Assembly (NCBI GenBank): GCA_009746045.1
Contig: RPFO01001330.1
Span: 1 to 47,280, forward strand
Source: Mesostigma viride
Taxonomy: Eukaryota; Streptophyta; Mesostigmatophyceae; Mesostigmatales; Mesostigmataceae
Direction of reading: 5' to 3'
Length of the DNA stretch: 47,280 nt
The notes beneath the pieces are model-generated. The model ran no database searches. It was not told where the DNA came from and saw nothing but the letters and a program-made list of their open reading frames with translations. Positions within the stretch are counted from its first letter, which is position 1; the number at the start of each line of letters is the position of its first letter. The translations under genes and the position numbers were made by a program. Of the stretch, positions 28,653 to 36,791 are shown one piece after another.

Positions 28653-29426
28653 ATGATGAAAGTTTCTAACGAGCTCGCCGAGGCTGTCGAAGCCGTCAAG
28701 CTCATCATGGATGGAAGCATCATGGGGATCGACGTACCTCGTCGAATTTTCGCTGTTTTGGAGTCGCACACGTCAAACTCTCGGCTCCTCGGCGTTCCGG
28801 AAGCTCTGATACAAAAGCTCGGACAAGCGTTCATGTGCAATCTCTTGACGACAGAGGGATCCACGAGATTCATCGTGGACACGATCCTCTCTTGCGTGAA
28901 CGAAGCGCCTCTTTCAGGGAACGCGGGGGTTTCCATCTCTCCTTCGCAGTGGACGCTTCTTTTTGACGCCGTTTCCAAATCGCTCGCCCCGAACATGGGA
29001 GACACGAAGACGGAGACGAAAGAGGGCGTGGACGCGTTGTTCGCCATGCTGAAGGACGAAAACCTGGACTCGTACCTCTCGATCGTTAAAGAGCACGGCC
29101 AGCTTCACGCTCTCGCCCGTTGTTTCAACAGCGCCGTAACGGCTCCGAGCCGCATCAACTCCGCTTTGTTGAGAGTGGGCCTCGCCGCGACGATGGCGAA
29201 CGTCGGGATCGATTTCGTGGCCGTGAGCAGTTTGATACACATCGGTTCTGTCGTGCAGACGGGGCGGATCGTGAAGTCGTACGTCCAAGAGTTGGTGGAA
29301 GAGGTGATGGCGGCATCGAGGGCGGCTTACAACGCGAGCTCGCCGCACGGCGTGGACAAGCACAAGCCGTCGCCGGTGGCGATCGCCATGGCGGACCTCA
29401 TCGTGGCTGCGAACCCCGCGTTCTAA
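28653..29426 (+). CDS. Unknown helical protein
   Basis: A 257-residue protein starting MMKVSNELAEAVEAVK. The composition is soluble, with alternating helices and few charges in the C-terminal half (LLRVGLAATMANVGIDFVAV). No zinc motif, signal peptide or known catalytic signature is visible. Codon use is GC-biased like its neighbours. A duplicated TATA promoter precedes it, suggesting strong expression. Its last codon overlaps the convergent gene at 29,423-29,716 by four bases, typical of a compact viral genome. Function unknown. Confidence 0.8.
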   Translation: MMKVSNELAEAVEAVKLIMDGSIMGIDVPRRIFAVLESHTSNSRLLGVPEALIQKLGQAFMCNLLTTEGSTRFIVDTILSCVNEAPLSGNAGVSISPSQWTLLFDAVSKSLAPNMGDTKTETKEGVDALFAMLKDENLDSYLSIVKEHGQLHALARCFNSAVTAPSRINSALLRVGLAATMANVGIDFVAVSSLIHIGSVVQTGRIVKSYVQELVEEVMAASRAAYNASSPHGVDKHKPSPVAIAMADLIVAANPAF

Positions 29427-29716
29427 TCGTCCTGGCCGTTGGCCCCGTACACGGGCTTCCACTCGGCCCCTTGCTCCCCTGGTGGAAGCTGGGCTTGTTT
29501 ATTTAAGATTGCCCGGTTCATCGCCGCAATGGCTGCCATTTGTTGGGGGGTATAAACCATTTCCCTTGGTTGCGGACTTGGCCTAGGTTCGTCTTGTGAC
29601 TCGTGCGTGCGCTTAACACCTCCTGGCCCTCTCACCGCGCACCGTTTGGAACGAGGCGCGCAAGAGCGTTTGCAGTTGTCGCCTCTCAACGTTTTCGCGT
29701 TGCAAGTGTGGGCCAT
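29423..29716 (-). CDS. Small zinc-knuckle-like protein, degenerate ligand set
   Basis: A 97-residue protein starting MAHTCNAKTLRGDNCKRSC. The N-terminus follows the CxAKT...C...C knuckle pattern, but the position of the usual CxxH His is occupied by the sequence KRCAVRG, so the last ligand seems lost. The C-terminal half contains Gln-rich helical sequence (TPQQMAAIAAMNRAILNKQ). It converges with and overlaps the gene at 28,653-29,426 by four bases. Confidence 0.65.
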   Translation of the reverse strand: MAHTCNAKTLRGDNCKRSCAPRSKRCAVRGPGGVKRTHESQDEPRPSPQPREMVYTPQQMAAIAAMNRAILNKQAQLPPGEQGAEWKPVYGANGQDD

Positions 29717-29733
29717 TGTATATTCTCCAGTGA

Positions 29734-29877
29734 CTAAAATAATTTAGCGTTCAGCTCTTTGCACTTGTCGAAGACGTGCCCGTTGATTCGGAGCCGCTTC
29801 AACCGTTTGGCGCTCTTCGCCGCCACCGCGGGGGCGGGTGGATCCGTTACAGGCTTTACAGGGTCTTGGGATGTCAT
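29734..29877 (-). CDS. 47-residue basic microprotein
   Basis: A short ORF beginning MTSQDPVKPVTDPPAPA with a Lys/Arg-rich C-terminal half (KSAKRLKRLRINGHVF). It has its own TATA-type element, TTATAA at 29,883-29,888, immediately before the ATG, matching the arrangement at 32,738 and 38,845. It fills the gap between two minus-strand genes. It may bind nucleic acid given its charge, but no family is recognised. Confidence 0.55.
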   Translation of the reverse strand: MTSQDPVKPVTDPPAPAVAAKSAKRLKRLRINGHVFDKCKELNAKLF

Positions 29878-29890
29878 TCTATTTATAATG
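29878..29890 (-). promoter_or_regulatory. Late-type promoter: TATA directly before ATG
   Basis: Minus-strand TTATAAATAG leads straight into the ATG at 29,877. Compare TTATAAAGC at 32,748-32,757 and 38,850-38,858. Confidence 0.45.
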
Positions 29891-29943
29891 AACAAACACA
29901 ATATCACAGCACCGACATGGATGAATATTTTACAAACGCAATA

Positions 29944-30897
29944 TCAATTGGTCAGAAAATTGTCCATGAACACGGTGTTCATTGGGTTCTCGTTCCTGTC
30001 TGCTTCCAAGAGAATATTGAGTTTTTTCTCATCGACGTATTTCCGGCCCGCGACGTGAGCCCCCGCGCCAGCTCCCACTACGGCGCCGGCGAGTGCGGTG
30101 CCGGTAGGCAAGAGCCAGCCCAGTTTGCTTGTCGCACCGGAAACAGCGAAAGGGTCAAAGTTAGATGCCCAGATCGCGGTTTTTGTGGGATATTTCCAGT
30201 ACCAAGGTTGTTTGTCGGCCCATTCGCTCGCAAGAAGTTTGGTTCCGTGTCCTGAAGGCATAAACGGCAATGCTACCCATGAGCCATACTCACGAATGAA
30301 GTCTAAAAACGCATCCACAAACTTCTCTCCAAAGTAGCCTTTCAACTTGTTTCGTAATAATAATTTGTTCACTGGGGCCATGACTCCGGTCTCGGTGGCT
30401 ACGAAGAAGGAAGCCAATAGTGTTCCGACCACAGTGACGCTTGAAGCTACCGTTCCCCAGGGGATCTTCTTGAACGCTTTTAAGGCATTTGATCTCCACT
30501 TTTTCGGATCGCGTGTCAGTGTCACCAAAGAGCACAACTCTTTTTTTGTAAGGCTCTCGAGCTTCTGGACACTGATATTCGTAATCGCGTGCAGGTAGGA
30601 AACCAGACTCGCCCTGTCTGTCGAACTGTGGATAGACTTGGCGCAAGCGGCGAAGGCGACTTTGTCGATGATTTCGAACGTAAGAAGGCCGCACATCTGC
30701 TCGTTCGTCAACTGAGCGATGGTTTGTTTCGTGTGCTGCGGATTCGCCGCGAGCGCGAGAGATTCCGCCTCGCGGCGAGTGAGATGGTTCGAAAGCCCCG
30801 CGCAGTCCATGAGACTTTCAGGGTCAAAGAGCGCTTGAACCGGCGCTTTTTCATCCGGCGCTGTTTCAGCCCTGGCGCGATGTCTGCGTTTGTTCAT
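29944..30897 (-). CDS. Membrane-type protein paralogous to the 30936-32738 gene
   Basis: A 317-residue protein from the ATG at 30,897. It shares a collinear region with the next gene: the SLMDCAGLSNHL segment, the QLTNEQMCGLLTFEIID segment, the LTKKELCSLVTLTRDP segment and a hydrophobic stretch (VTVVGTLLASFFVATETGV). The neighbouring protein has the counterparts SLMNCTGLSNSL, LSKQQLCAIIS and LTHEELCMVVGATRDP. The C-terminal part contains a Gly/Ala hydrophobic segment (GTALAGAVVGAGAGAHVAG). It lacks the zinc knuckle and the Ala-rich repeats of its paralogue. The pair arose by tandem duplication. Function unknown; a virion membrane or scaffold role is possible. Confidence 0.75.
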   Translation of the reverse strand: MNKRRHRARAETAPDEKAPVQALFDPESLMDCAGLSNHLTRREAESLALAANPQHTKQTIAQLTNEQMCGLLTFEIIDKVAFAACAKSIHSSTDRASLVSYLHAITNISVQKLESLTKKELCSLVTLTRDPKKWRSNALKAFKKIPWGTVASSVTVVGTLLASFFVATETGVMAPVNKLLLRNKLKGYFGEKFVDAFLDFIREYGSWVALPFMPSGHGTKLLASEWADKQPWYWKYPTKTAIWASNFDPFAVSGATSKLGWLLPTGTALAGAVVGAGAGAHVAGRKYVDEKKLNILLEADRNENPMNTVFMDNFLTN

Positions 30898-30935
30898 CGC
30901 CAAGTCGTATCATTACCGGAGAAATAACCGCCCGC

Positions 30936-32738
30936 TCACGAACTCTTATTTCGTTTCCGCTGCACCGCTTCTAAACGGCGTTGGAAAGCATTCACGTCGT
31001 CCGGGACGACGGTACGCGGATCCGGGATCAAAGGATGAGACGCGAACACTTGATATGCAGAGTTCACGGCGGACGGGACGTACCCGGGGGCGGCGGTCTT
31101 GATGTTCGACACGGTGTCCTGTGCAGTCAGCATGAAGTTCTGACCCTGGGCGATGGCGGACTCTTTGGCGGATCTCGCGGCCTCCGCTGCCGCACCGGCT
31201 GCCTTTTTGGCCGCCGCGCGCCCAGCTCTTTTCGCGGCATTGGCGGCGGCCGTGCCCTTTTCTACGGCAACGCGCTGTGCTGTCGTTGCCAATTGCTTCC
31301 CTCGAGTGACCGCGGCGTTTTTAGCATTCGACGCGGCTTCCATTCCAGCCGCTTTCGCCGACTCGCCAAGTTCGTACGCGCGGTTGACGGCGGCCGTTTT
31401 GTTGGAGTTGTAGTAGTCCTTGCCAGCTTGGAACGCCTGGCGAGACTTGTTCACGGCGGCCTTCCCCCCTGCGATGGCCGCGTTCTGAGCGCCTCGTTGG
31501 GCGTACGAGAAACCAACCAACCCTAGCAAGTTCGCGACCGTTGAAGTTACGGGATTGTTCGCTCCCCACTTCGCGGCCTTTTCCACCCACCTCGTAACGA
31601 AAGGGGGCGTGACGTCTTTGAACCACACCGAGGCTAGCTTGACGAATTCGAACGCGTTCACGAACATGATGCCGAACCATTTCAGGTTGTCGACGAAATG
31701 CCGGAATTTGTTGACGACCCATTCGGGGACTCCCTTGGACTTGAGTGTGTTGAGGAACTTGTACAACTCGGCTTCCTCTCCCGTGTACGTCGCCACTAGC
31801 ACTCCCGCGAGCATCCTGCCGGCCAGGTAAACGCCGAGGTGCTTCCACGGGAGTTTCTTCAGCCATTCGAACGCCGACCTAGTCCACGAAACGGGATCGC
31901 GCGTGGCGCCCACGACCATGCAAAGCTCCTCGTGCGTCAGCTCCTCCAACTTTTGGCGGTCCCCTCCGTACCTTGCGTTCAGGTATTCCACGAGTTGTTC
32001 CTTGGTGGAGTTGTCGAACACGTTTTTCGCGCAAAGGGAGAACGCGAACGTGTCGATCAGTTCCTTCGAGATGATCGCGCACAGTTGCTGCTTCGAGAGT
32101 GTCTTGACGGACTCTTCCGTGTGCCCCACGTTCAAAAACACCGCGAGCTTTTCCGCGTCCTTTCGCTGAAGACTGTTCGACAACCCCGTGCAGTTCATCA
32201 GGCTGTCCGCCTGCTTGTCGAGCGCGTCTTCGAGGGCCGCGTCCGTATCTTGCGGGGCGAAATTCGCAATTTCCGGGCCACGAGTGGCGGCATCCGCGAG
32301 TTCCGGGCCGTGCGCGTCGCCGATCTCCGATTCCGGGTCGGACGCGTCGAGCATGCCGCTGTCTTCGAGGATTGATTTGGACGCCTCTTCGTGGAGTCGG
32401 TTGATCTTCTCGAGGAGCTCGAGGGACCCGGGAGGAGAGTACTGTTCTGCCCATTGGATCGCCTCGTCTCCGAGTTCCGCGTCCGGCCGGTCGGCCACGC
32501 TGGGCTCCGCCGCCTTGTACATGCGGACGAGTTCCGCCACGGCCTCCTTGATCTCCGCAATCTTTTCCCTGGTCCTGCCGGGCAGTGTACTTGCCTCACC
32601 CTGACGCGGCCTGTGACGTGGACGAGCGCGGGCTCTGTGTACGTCGCGTTTGGAGTGGATCTTGCAGTACCCTTTCGTGACGGCCGTGTACGTACAACGG
32701 GCGCCGCGCGCCGTCGTTCCCTTGCACGTGGACTTCAT
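30936..32738 (-). CDS. Large paralogue: zinc knuckle, membrane segment and Ala/Lys-rich repeats
   Basis: A 600-residue protein. Residues 1-30 form a zinc knuckle (MKSTCKGTTARGARC, then GYCKIH). An acidic linker runs to about 170. The region shared with the 29,944-30,897 protein follows (about 175-330), with a hydrophobic stretch near LGVYLAGRMLAGVLVATY. From about 420 to 550 the protein consists of Ala/Lys repeats (KRAGRAAAKKAAGAAAEAA, ALGESAKAAG-type), which resemble histone-H1-like or LEA-like amphipathic helices. The knuckle plus basic repeats suggests DNA or envelope association. Start ATG at 32,738, with TTATAAAGC 10 bases upstream. Function unknown. Confidence 0.75.
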   Translation of the reverse strand: MKSTCKGTTARGARCTYTAVTKGYCKIHSKRDVHRARARPRHRPRQGEASTLPGRTREKIAEIKEAVAELVRMYKAAEPSVADRPDAELGDEAIQWAEQYSPPGSLELLEKINRLHEEASKSILEDSGMLDASDPESEIGDAHGPELADAATRGPEIANFAPQDTDAALEDALDKQADSLMNCTGLSNSLQRKDAEKLAVFLNVGHTEESVKTLSKQQLCAIISKELIDTFAFSLCAKNVFDNSTKEQLVEYLNARYGGDRQKLEELTHEELCMVVGATRDPVSWTRSAFEWLKKLPWKHLGVYLAGRMLAGVLVATYTGEEAELYKFLNTLKSKGVPEWVVNKFRHFVDNLKWFGIMFVNAFEFVKLASVWFKDVTPPFVTRWVEKAAKWGANNPVTSTVANLLGLVGFSYAQRGAQNAAIAGGKAAVNKSRQAFQAGKDYYNSNKTAAVNRAYELGESAKAAGMEAASNAKNAAVTRGKQLATTAQRVAVEKGTAAANAAKRAGRAAAKKAAGAAAEAARSAKESAIAQGQNFMLTAQDTVSNIKTAAPGYVPSAVNSAYQVFASHPLIPDPRTVVPDDVNAFQRRLEAVQRKRNKSS

Positions 32739-32757
32739 TCATGCGCTGCTTTATAAG
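32739..32757 (-). promoter_or_regulatory. Late-type promoter: CTTATAAAGC before ATG
   Basis: The minus-strand sequence CTTATAAAGCAGCGCATGA ends about ten bases from the start codon. It is almost the same as CTTATAAAGCACGCATG at 38,845. Confidence 0.55.
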
Positions 32758-32862
32758 TACGGCAGAAAAATTGCGCGCCGTTTCGGTGTCCCAGAATCCA
32801 TAAAAGGCCGCCCGTGAAGTTTTTGACACGCTTATTGTGAGAAGGCGAAAACGTTCGCCGTC

Positions 32863-34101
32863 ATGAAGGGAACGACCAGAGGACTGAGAATATGTCGCTG
32901 GCTTTCTTTAAACGGTGCTTCTGTAAAGAAGCTTGGGAGGCGCCCGTTCGCCCCTCTCACGGTGAACGATATGCGCACACTTTGCAAGCGGATGGGGTTC
33001 GCCCCTCCGAAGACAGTCACGGAGAAGGAAGCCTCCGCGAGTCTCGTCGCCGTGTTGGCGGCTCGCAAGATCCAGCGGTGGGCCAGGAGGACGTTCTTGG
33101 CCAAGCGAAAGGCGATTCGGACGATCAAGAAGTACGTCGCCCTCATCCCGCAGAACCGGGACGATATGGTCATGCTCGAACGCCTCCCACACAAATCCCA
33201 CGTGTTCAAGCTCGTTTTGCCGGACAGGACCGTCATCGGGTTCCACGCCGTGAGGCTGGCGGAGTTTATCCTGGATTCCGGGACCTTCGTCGACCCGTTC
33301 ACCCGCCACGCCTTCAACGAGGTCGAGCTCCTGCGCCTCGACGCCCAGGTCCGACGTTTAGGGTACCAGCGACGATCTACTCTCCACCTCTTTCGCCACC
33401 CGGAGATCATTCGAGCGAAGAGGGAGAGGGAATCACTCGTGGCTGGTTTGGAGAGGATGTGTGCGGAGATGGTGGAGATGATGATTCAGGTCGCGGAGGG
33501 GGGCGCTGAGTCGAGAGAAGCGCTCATCCTGCTCGACGCCGACTACTTTCCCCAGTGGCACGTGTACTTCCGCCAACTGGTTTCGATCGACCCCCACGCG
33601 GCTCACTCGGGACTCGTGCATTATAGGGGGATGGTCCAGATGGCCATCGACAAGACGCACACGGACGAGGGAAAGGACCCGTACGTACCTCTTCGAGACA
33701 TCATGCACAAGCGCGGAGTTCTCACCTACATCCGGTGCCTCTTGAACACGCACCACGTGAAAGGGTTCGGCGGCATTCCTCCCCCGAGCCCCGCCATTCA
33801 CCAGTACACCGTGATGACGGCTCCGACGCCGAGCCGCTCGCACCACGCCCGTTTGATCCCGAACGGTCTTTCCGATTTCATGGTCGCTCAGATGGTCGAA
33901 GGGGACGACACCGCCGCGTGGACCGCGACGACCTTGACGTCGTTCCCGCCCACTTCAGACAACCCGTTGGAACTTCTGGCGACCGCCGCGTTGTACAGGC
34001 ACATGGCCATGGAACGCGAAAACATTGTACCCCCTCCGCCCGAGGAGGGCGGGGCAGAAAGCACGGAAGCCTCCATCGCACAGGAGAACGGGCTGCCGTG
34101 A
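32863..34101 (+). CDS. IQ-motif protein with a U-box/RING-like giant-virus segment
   Basis: A 412-residue protein. An IQ calmodulin-binding-type motif lies at residues 66-86 (AARKIQRWARRTFLAKRK). Residues 128-160 (AVRLAEFILDSGTFVDPFTR and FNEVELLRLD) match a short module I associate with giant-virus proteins; its D-P-[FV]-[TS]-R core recalls U-box ubiquitin ligases. The rest contains a helical domain with many His and Met residues and a Pro/Glu-rich tail. A TATA-like CCATAAAAGG lies near 32,800. Calmodulin binding and E3 activity are inferences from short motifs only. It is divergent from the 32,738 gene. Confidence 0.7.
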   Translation: MKGTTRGLRICRWLSLNGASVKKLGRRPFAPLTVNDMRTLCKRMGFAPPKTVTEKEASASLVAVLAARKIQRWARRTFLAKRKAIRTIKKYVALIPQNRDDMVMLERLPHKSHVFKLVLPDRTVIGFHAVRLAEFILDSGTFVDPFTRHAFNEVELLRLDAQVRRLGYQRRSTLHLFRHPEIIRAKRERESLVAGLERMCAEMVEMMIQVAEGGAESREALILLDADYFPQWHVYFRQLVSIDPHAAHSGLVHYRGMVQMAIDKTHTDEGKDPYVPLRDIMHKRGVLTYIRCLLNTHHVKGFGGIPPPSPAIHQYTVMTAPTPSRSHHARLIPNGLSDFMVAQMVEGDDTAAWTATTLTSFPPTSDNPLELLATAALYRHMAMERENIVPPPPEEGGAESTEASIAQENGLP

Positions 34102-34150
34102 GACGGAAAGGACGACAGTGACGATGGATTCGTAGAACGAAAGCCCGTTT

Positions 34151-34590
34151 CTAGTGTCTTGTCCTGGGTCTGTCATAATGTACCTTGGACTGGGCGTCCT
34201 CCTCCCGTTCCTTGTCAGTGGACGAGAAGGTCGGTTTGGCTGTATACCATTGAGTACCTTCAGTAAGCTGCGAGGGCGAGATGCCTTCCGACATCTCGTC
34301 CGCTTCCTGTTGTCTCACTCCCTTGCGTAATTCCTGTGTAGTCAGTTCCATGTGCCGTCCCGTGTCGTACGAGTTATTTTCGAAATCGGCTCGTGCGGCC
34401 ACCAACGGGTCCCTAAAGCCAGACAACTGCGACGGAGCAGGTGACGGGGAGCGCTTGCGCTTCGTCCCTCTTACTCTGTGTTGTTTAGGGCCGCCCTTGG
34501 TGTGGAATCTGCACCGCTTCCTCCGGGATCTTTCACTTTCATGCGACAGTTGCCGCCGGTTTTCAGCTTGAAGCCGCAAGTCTTCGTCAT
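34151..34590 (-). pseudogene. Frameshifted zinc-knuckle gene
   Basis: From the ATG at 34,590 one frame encodes MTKTCGFKLKTGGNC and then goes out of frame into a stop. The next frame, open down to 34,151, continues the same paralogous pattern (KRCRFHTKGGPKQH) and a Ser/Pro/Arg-rich tail. Comparison with the paralogue starting at 35,612 places the break near 34,525, where the plus-strand text CCTCCGGGATC is one base short. A single deletion, a sequencing error, or minus-one frameshifting could explain it. The knuckle pattern is C...C...RC-x-FH. Confidence 0.7.
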
Positions 34591-34671
34591 TTTTAATGAA
34601 CAAAGATGATTTTGCGTAATGTAATGACATCGTATAATTACTAATTAGTGAGGCGAACCTCGTTTTCAGTA

Positions 34672-35612
34672 TCAGTATGTCTGCGGGCCGTTATACATCC
34701 AATCATTCGTGCCAATAAACTTTGGTTTGTTTCTTGGTCCAAACTTTGGCGGTTTGTACTTGGCTGTTTGGAACCCCTGACTATTTGTTAGCAACTGTCG
34801 TGCTTCGTAGTTTTTAAACCGGGATTTACCATTTTCAGGCCATGGGGTTCGAAGTTGTTCTAAATTTTAAAGTGATCTTTATAACTAGGGACAACGCGAT
34901 CAATTTCGTCAGGGGTATTGCTTCGATGTCGTAAATTGCTTCGATGTCGCCTCGTCTCCTTCCTCGACTTGAATTCCTTTCTTGTTGTAAGCATCTGTGT
35001 AAAAGCTCGTTTCGGGTTCCGAGAGTGCCGAGTACATTGGGAGGTCAAATTTAGCCGGGTGATCTGGTCGGTTGAAGTTGTCATATCTTGCCTTTTTCCA
35101 AGTTTTTTGAAATTCAGGGTCGTCTCTATTATCCCACGCGCCTCGTGCTAAAGTTCGCACCGGGTTTTCGTGTACTGATTCACCTGTATCCGGCTCTCTG
35201 GGCCTTTTGAGGTTGGACTCTTTCGCAAACGTTTCCATATTTGCACTGCGTGGGTCAGATTCCACTATCATGTCAGAGTATATCCCCCCATAGTTGTCTC
35301 CCCTGATACCGCCTGGCAATTGCGACAAAACCTTATACCTGGTTGCTTTATCTGTGCTCGCGAGGGCAGCCATGTCTTTAGGATCTGCTCGTTGGCCAAT
35401 CTGTTGGAACACTTCATCGGGAAGACTTGCGATATTTGTAATTCTTCTTTTTTCGGTTCTGATCTGGATATGAATTTTGAAAACCATCCCTTTGCTCGGT
35501 GTTGTTTAGGACCGCCCTTGGTGTGAAACCGACACCGCTTTCGCTTAGGGTCCTTGACCTTGATGCGACAATTGCTTCCACATTTGAGTTTGAAACCGCA
35601 CGTCTTTGTCAT
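34672..35612 (-). pseudogene. Zinc-knuckle plus F-box gene broken by several frameshifts
   Basis: The ATG at 35,612 opens a frame encoding MTKTCGFKLKCGSNC and RCRFHTKGGPKQH, which leaves frame near 35,450, where there is a run of six A. A second frame (35,487 to 34,909) encodes an F-box-like segment (IASLPDEVFQQIGQRADPKD, then ALASTDKATRYK) and further protein-like sequence. It hits a stop at 34,909, while an overlapping third frame runs on to 34,860 (TPDEIDRVVPSYKDH). Yet another frame continues with protein-like text to a TGA at 34,672 (around TPWPENGKSRF and PPKFGPRNKP). At least three shifts are needed to read it through, so decay is more likely than programmed frameshifting. Confidence 0.65.
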
Positions 35613-35822
35613 TTGCCACATGTATACAATATACGTTTTTTTTTTATCGCGAGCTTTCACCCGGATGATGGAAATTCCCGGGAGCCACGTCACCACTCGT
35701 CTACGTTTCGCAAGTTGTAGATCTCTCTTGCCCGCTGATACTTGCGCAAGACATTGCCGCGGATCCGGGATAGCGTGGATCGTACGAGTTTCTTGATTTT
35801 CATCAGGGGTACTGTAATGCAT

Positions 35823-35829
35823 TATAAAA
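35823..35829 (+). promoter_or_regulatory. TATA box of the repeat/OTU gene
   Basis: TATAAAA in the context GCATTATAAAAAACCC, 70 bases before the ATG at 35,899. Confidence 0.5.
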
Positions 35830-35898
35830 AACCCATTCACGCGCGGTCGGGTGAAGAAGCAACTCTTTTGTGTGCTAATAGTACCATACACATAGCTC

Positions 35899-36723
35899 AT
35901 GTTCCGGCAATCTCTTCGATGCGGATTTCGAAACACGAGAAACGGCGCGGATGAGAAGACGTGCATCAAAGGAAGGCAACTGCGGTTGTACGGACGATAC
36001 AAATCCGAGACCTTCGACCCCACCGGGCCCGTGAAAACGGTCGCGACGACTGAAAACGCGCACTGCGGGACCACGAAGTCTCGAAATCTCGGAACGTACG
36101 AACAGTGCGCTAAGAAGGGGCAGCTCCGTCTATGGGGTCTCTACACGAAGGAGGATGTAGACCGGGCGCGAAAACGGGCCGGGGTGACCCGCGCCGCGAC
36201 ACAAGAGGTTCCCTTGCCCCCCGCGCGGAAAAAACGAACGAGAAAACCACGCAGGACGTTGGCGGACGAAGAGGCCTCGGCGGCGCTCCTGATGCTCCAA
36301 AAGGCGGAAGAACGCAAGAGGCAGGTCAAAGAGAGGGAGGAGCGGGCGAAGATGCGAGACACCGCCAAGATTTTTGAGGCGGCGCCGCTAGACCCCCCTC
36401 CTCGCACGAAAAGGTCCGCGGATCGGATTACCAGACCATTCTCCGAGTATAAAAACCCTCCGTCCAAGCTTTTCTCGGTTACGACCCAAAGAACCTCCGC
36501 AGGTCCGTCCGTAGGTCCGTCCACTTCTGCAAGGAAGACGAGCGCAACACCGACCCCGGCGAAGACGCCCGAAAAGGCTCCTACGCAAACAGCCAAGCCC
36601 GCTCAAGCGGATAAGGGGAAGAGTGTCGAGACCCCCCGGCGGCGAAACCGCCGTCTTCTAAATCCCAGAAAGCACCCACCCCGCTGGCAAAGTATCCTAG
36701 TCTTTATGTACCCGACTCGTTAA
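35899..36723 (+). CDS. N-terminal part of the OTU gene: two Cys/LRLxG repeats and linker
   Basis: 274 codons. Two repeats of about 31 residues share the pattern CG...RN.G...E.C...QLRL[YW]G.Y (residues 7-37 and 55-85). A basic segment (RKKRTRKPRRTL) and a charged coiled-coil (MLQKAEERKRQVKEREER) follow, then a Ser/Thr/Pro/Ala-rich linker. From about 36,635 the frame stops looking coding. The minus-one frame, however, carries a proline-rich continuation (KYPSLYVPDSL, then HRYPDNHPTY) that leads without stop into the OTU domain. The shift falls at a run of six C (36,632-36,637). I read this as one gene, 35,899-37,967, interrupted by a one-base deletion or an assembly error. Confidence 0.7.
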   Translation: MFRQSLRCGFRNTRNGADEKTCIKGRQLRLYGRYKSETFDPTGPVKTVATTENAHCGTTKSRNLGTYEQCAKKGQLRLWGLYTKEDVDRARKRAGVTRAATQEVPLPPARKKRTRKPRRTLADEEASAALLMLQKAEERKRQVKEREERAKMRDTAKIFEAAPLDPPPRTKRSADRITRPFSEYKNPPSKLFSVTTQRTSAGPSVGPSTSARKTSATPTPAKTPEKAPTQTAKPAQADKGKSVETPRRRNRRLLNPRKHPPRWQSILVFMYPTR

Positions 36724-36791
36724 AGACGGATGTGATCAATATAAACCCACACCGATATCCGGACAACCACCCCACTTACCAGTTTAAGATC

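Noticed and set aside
34500-36650. Programmed minus-one frameshifting as the reason for the split genes
   Set aside because: No proper slippery heptamer in the required phase at the break points I examined, and one gene needs at least three shifts. Decay or assembly error is simpler.
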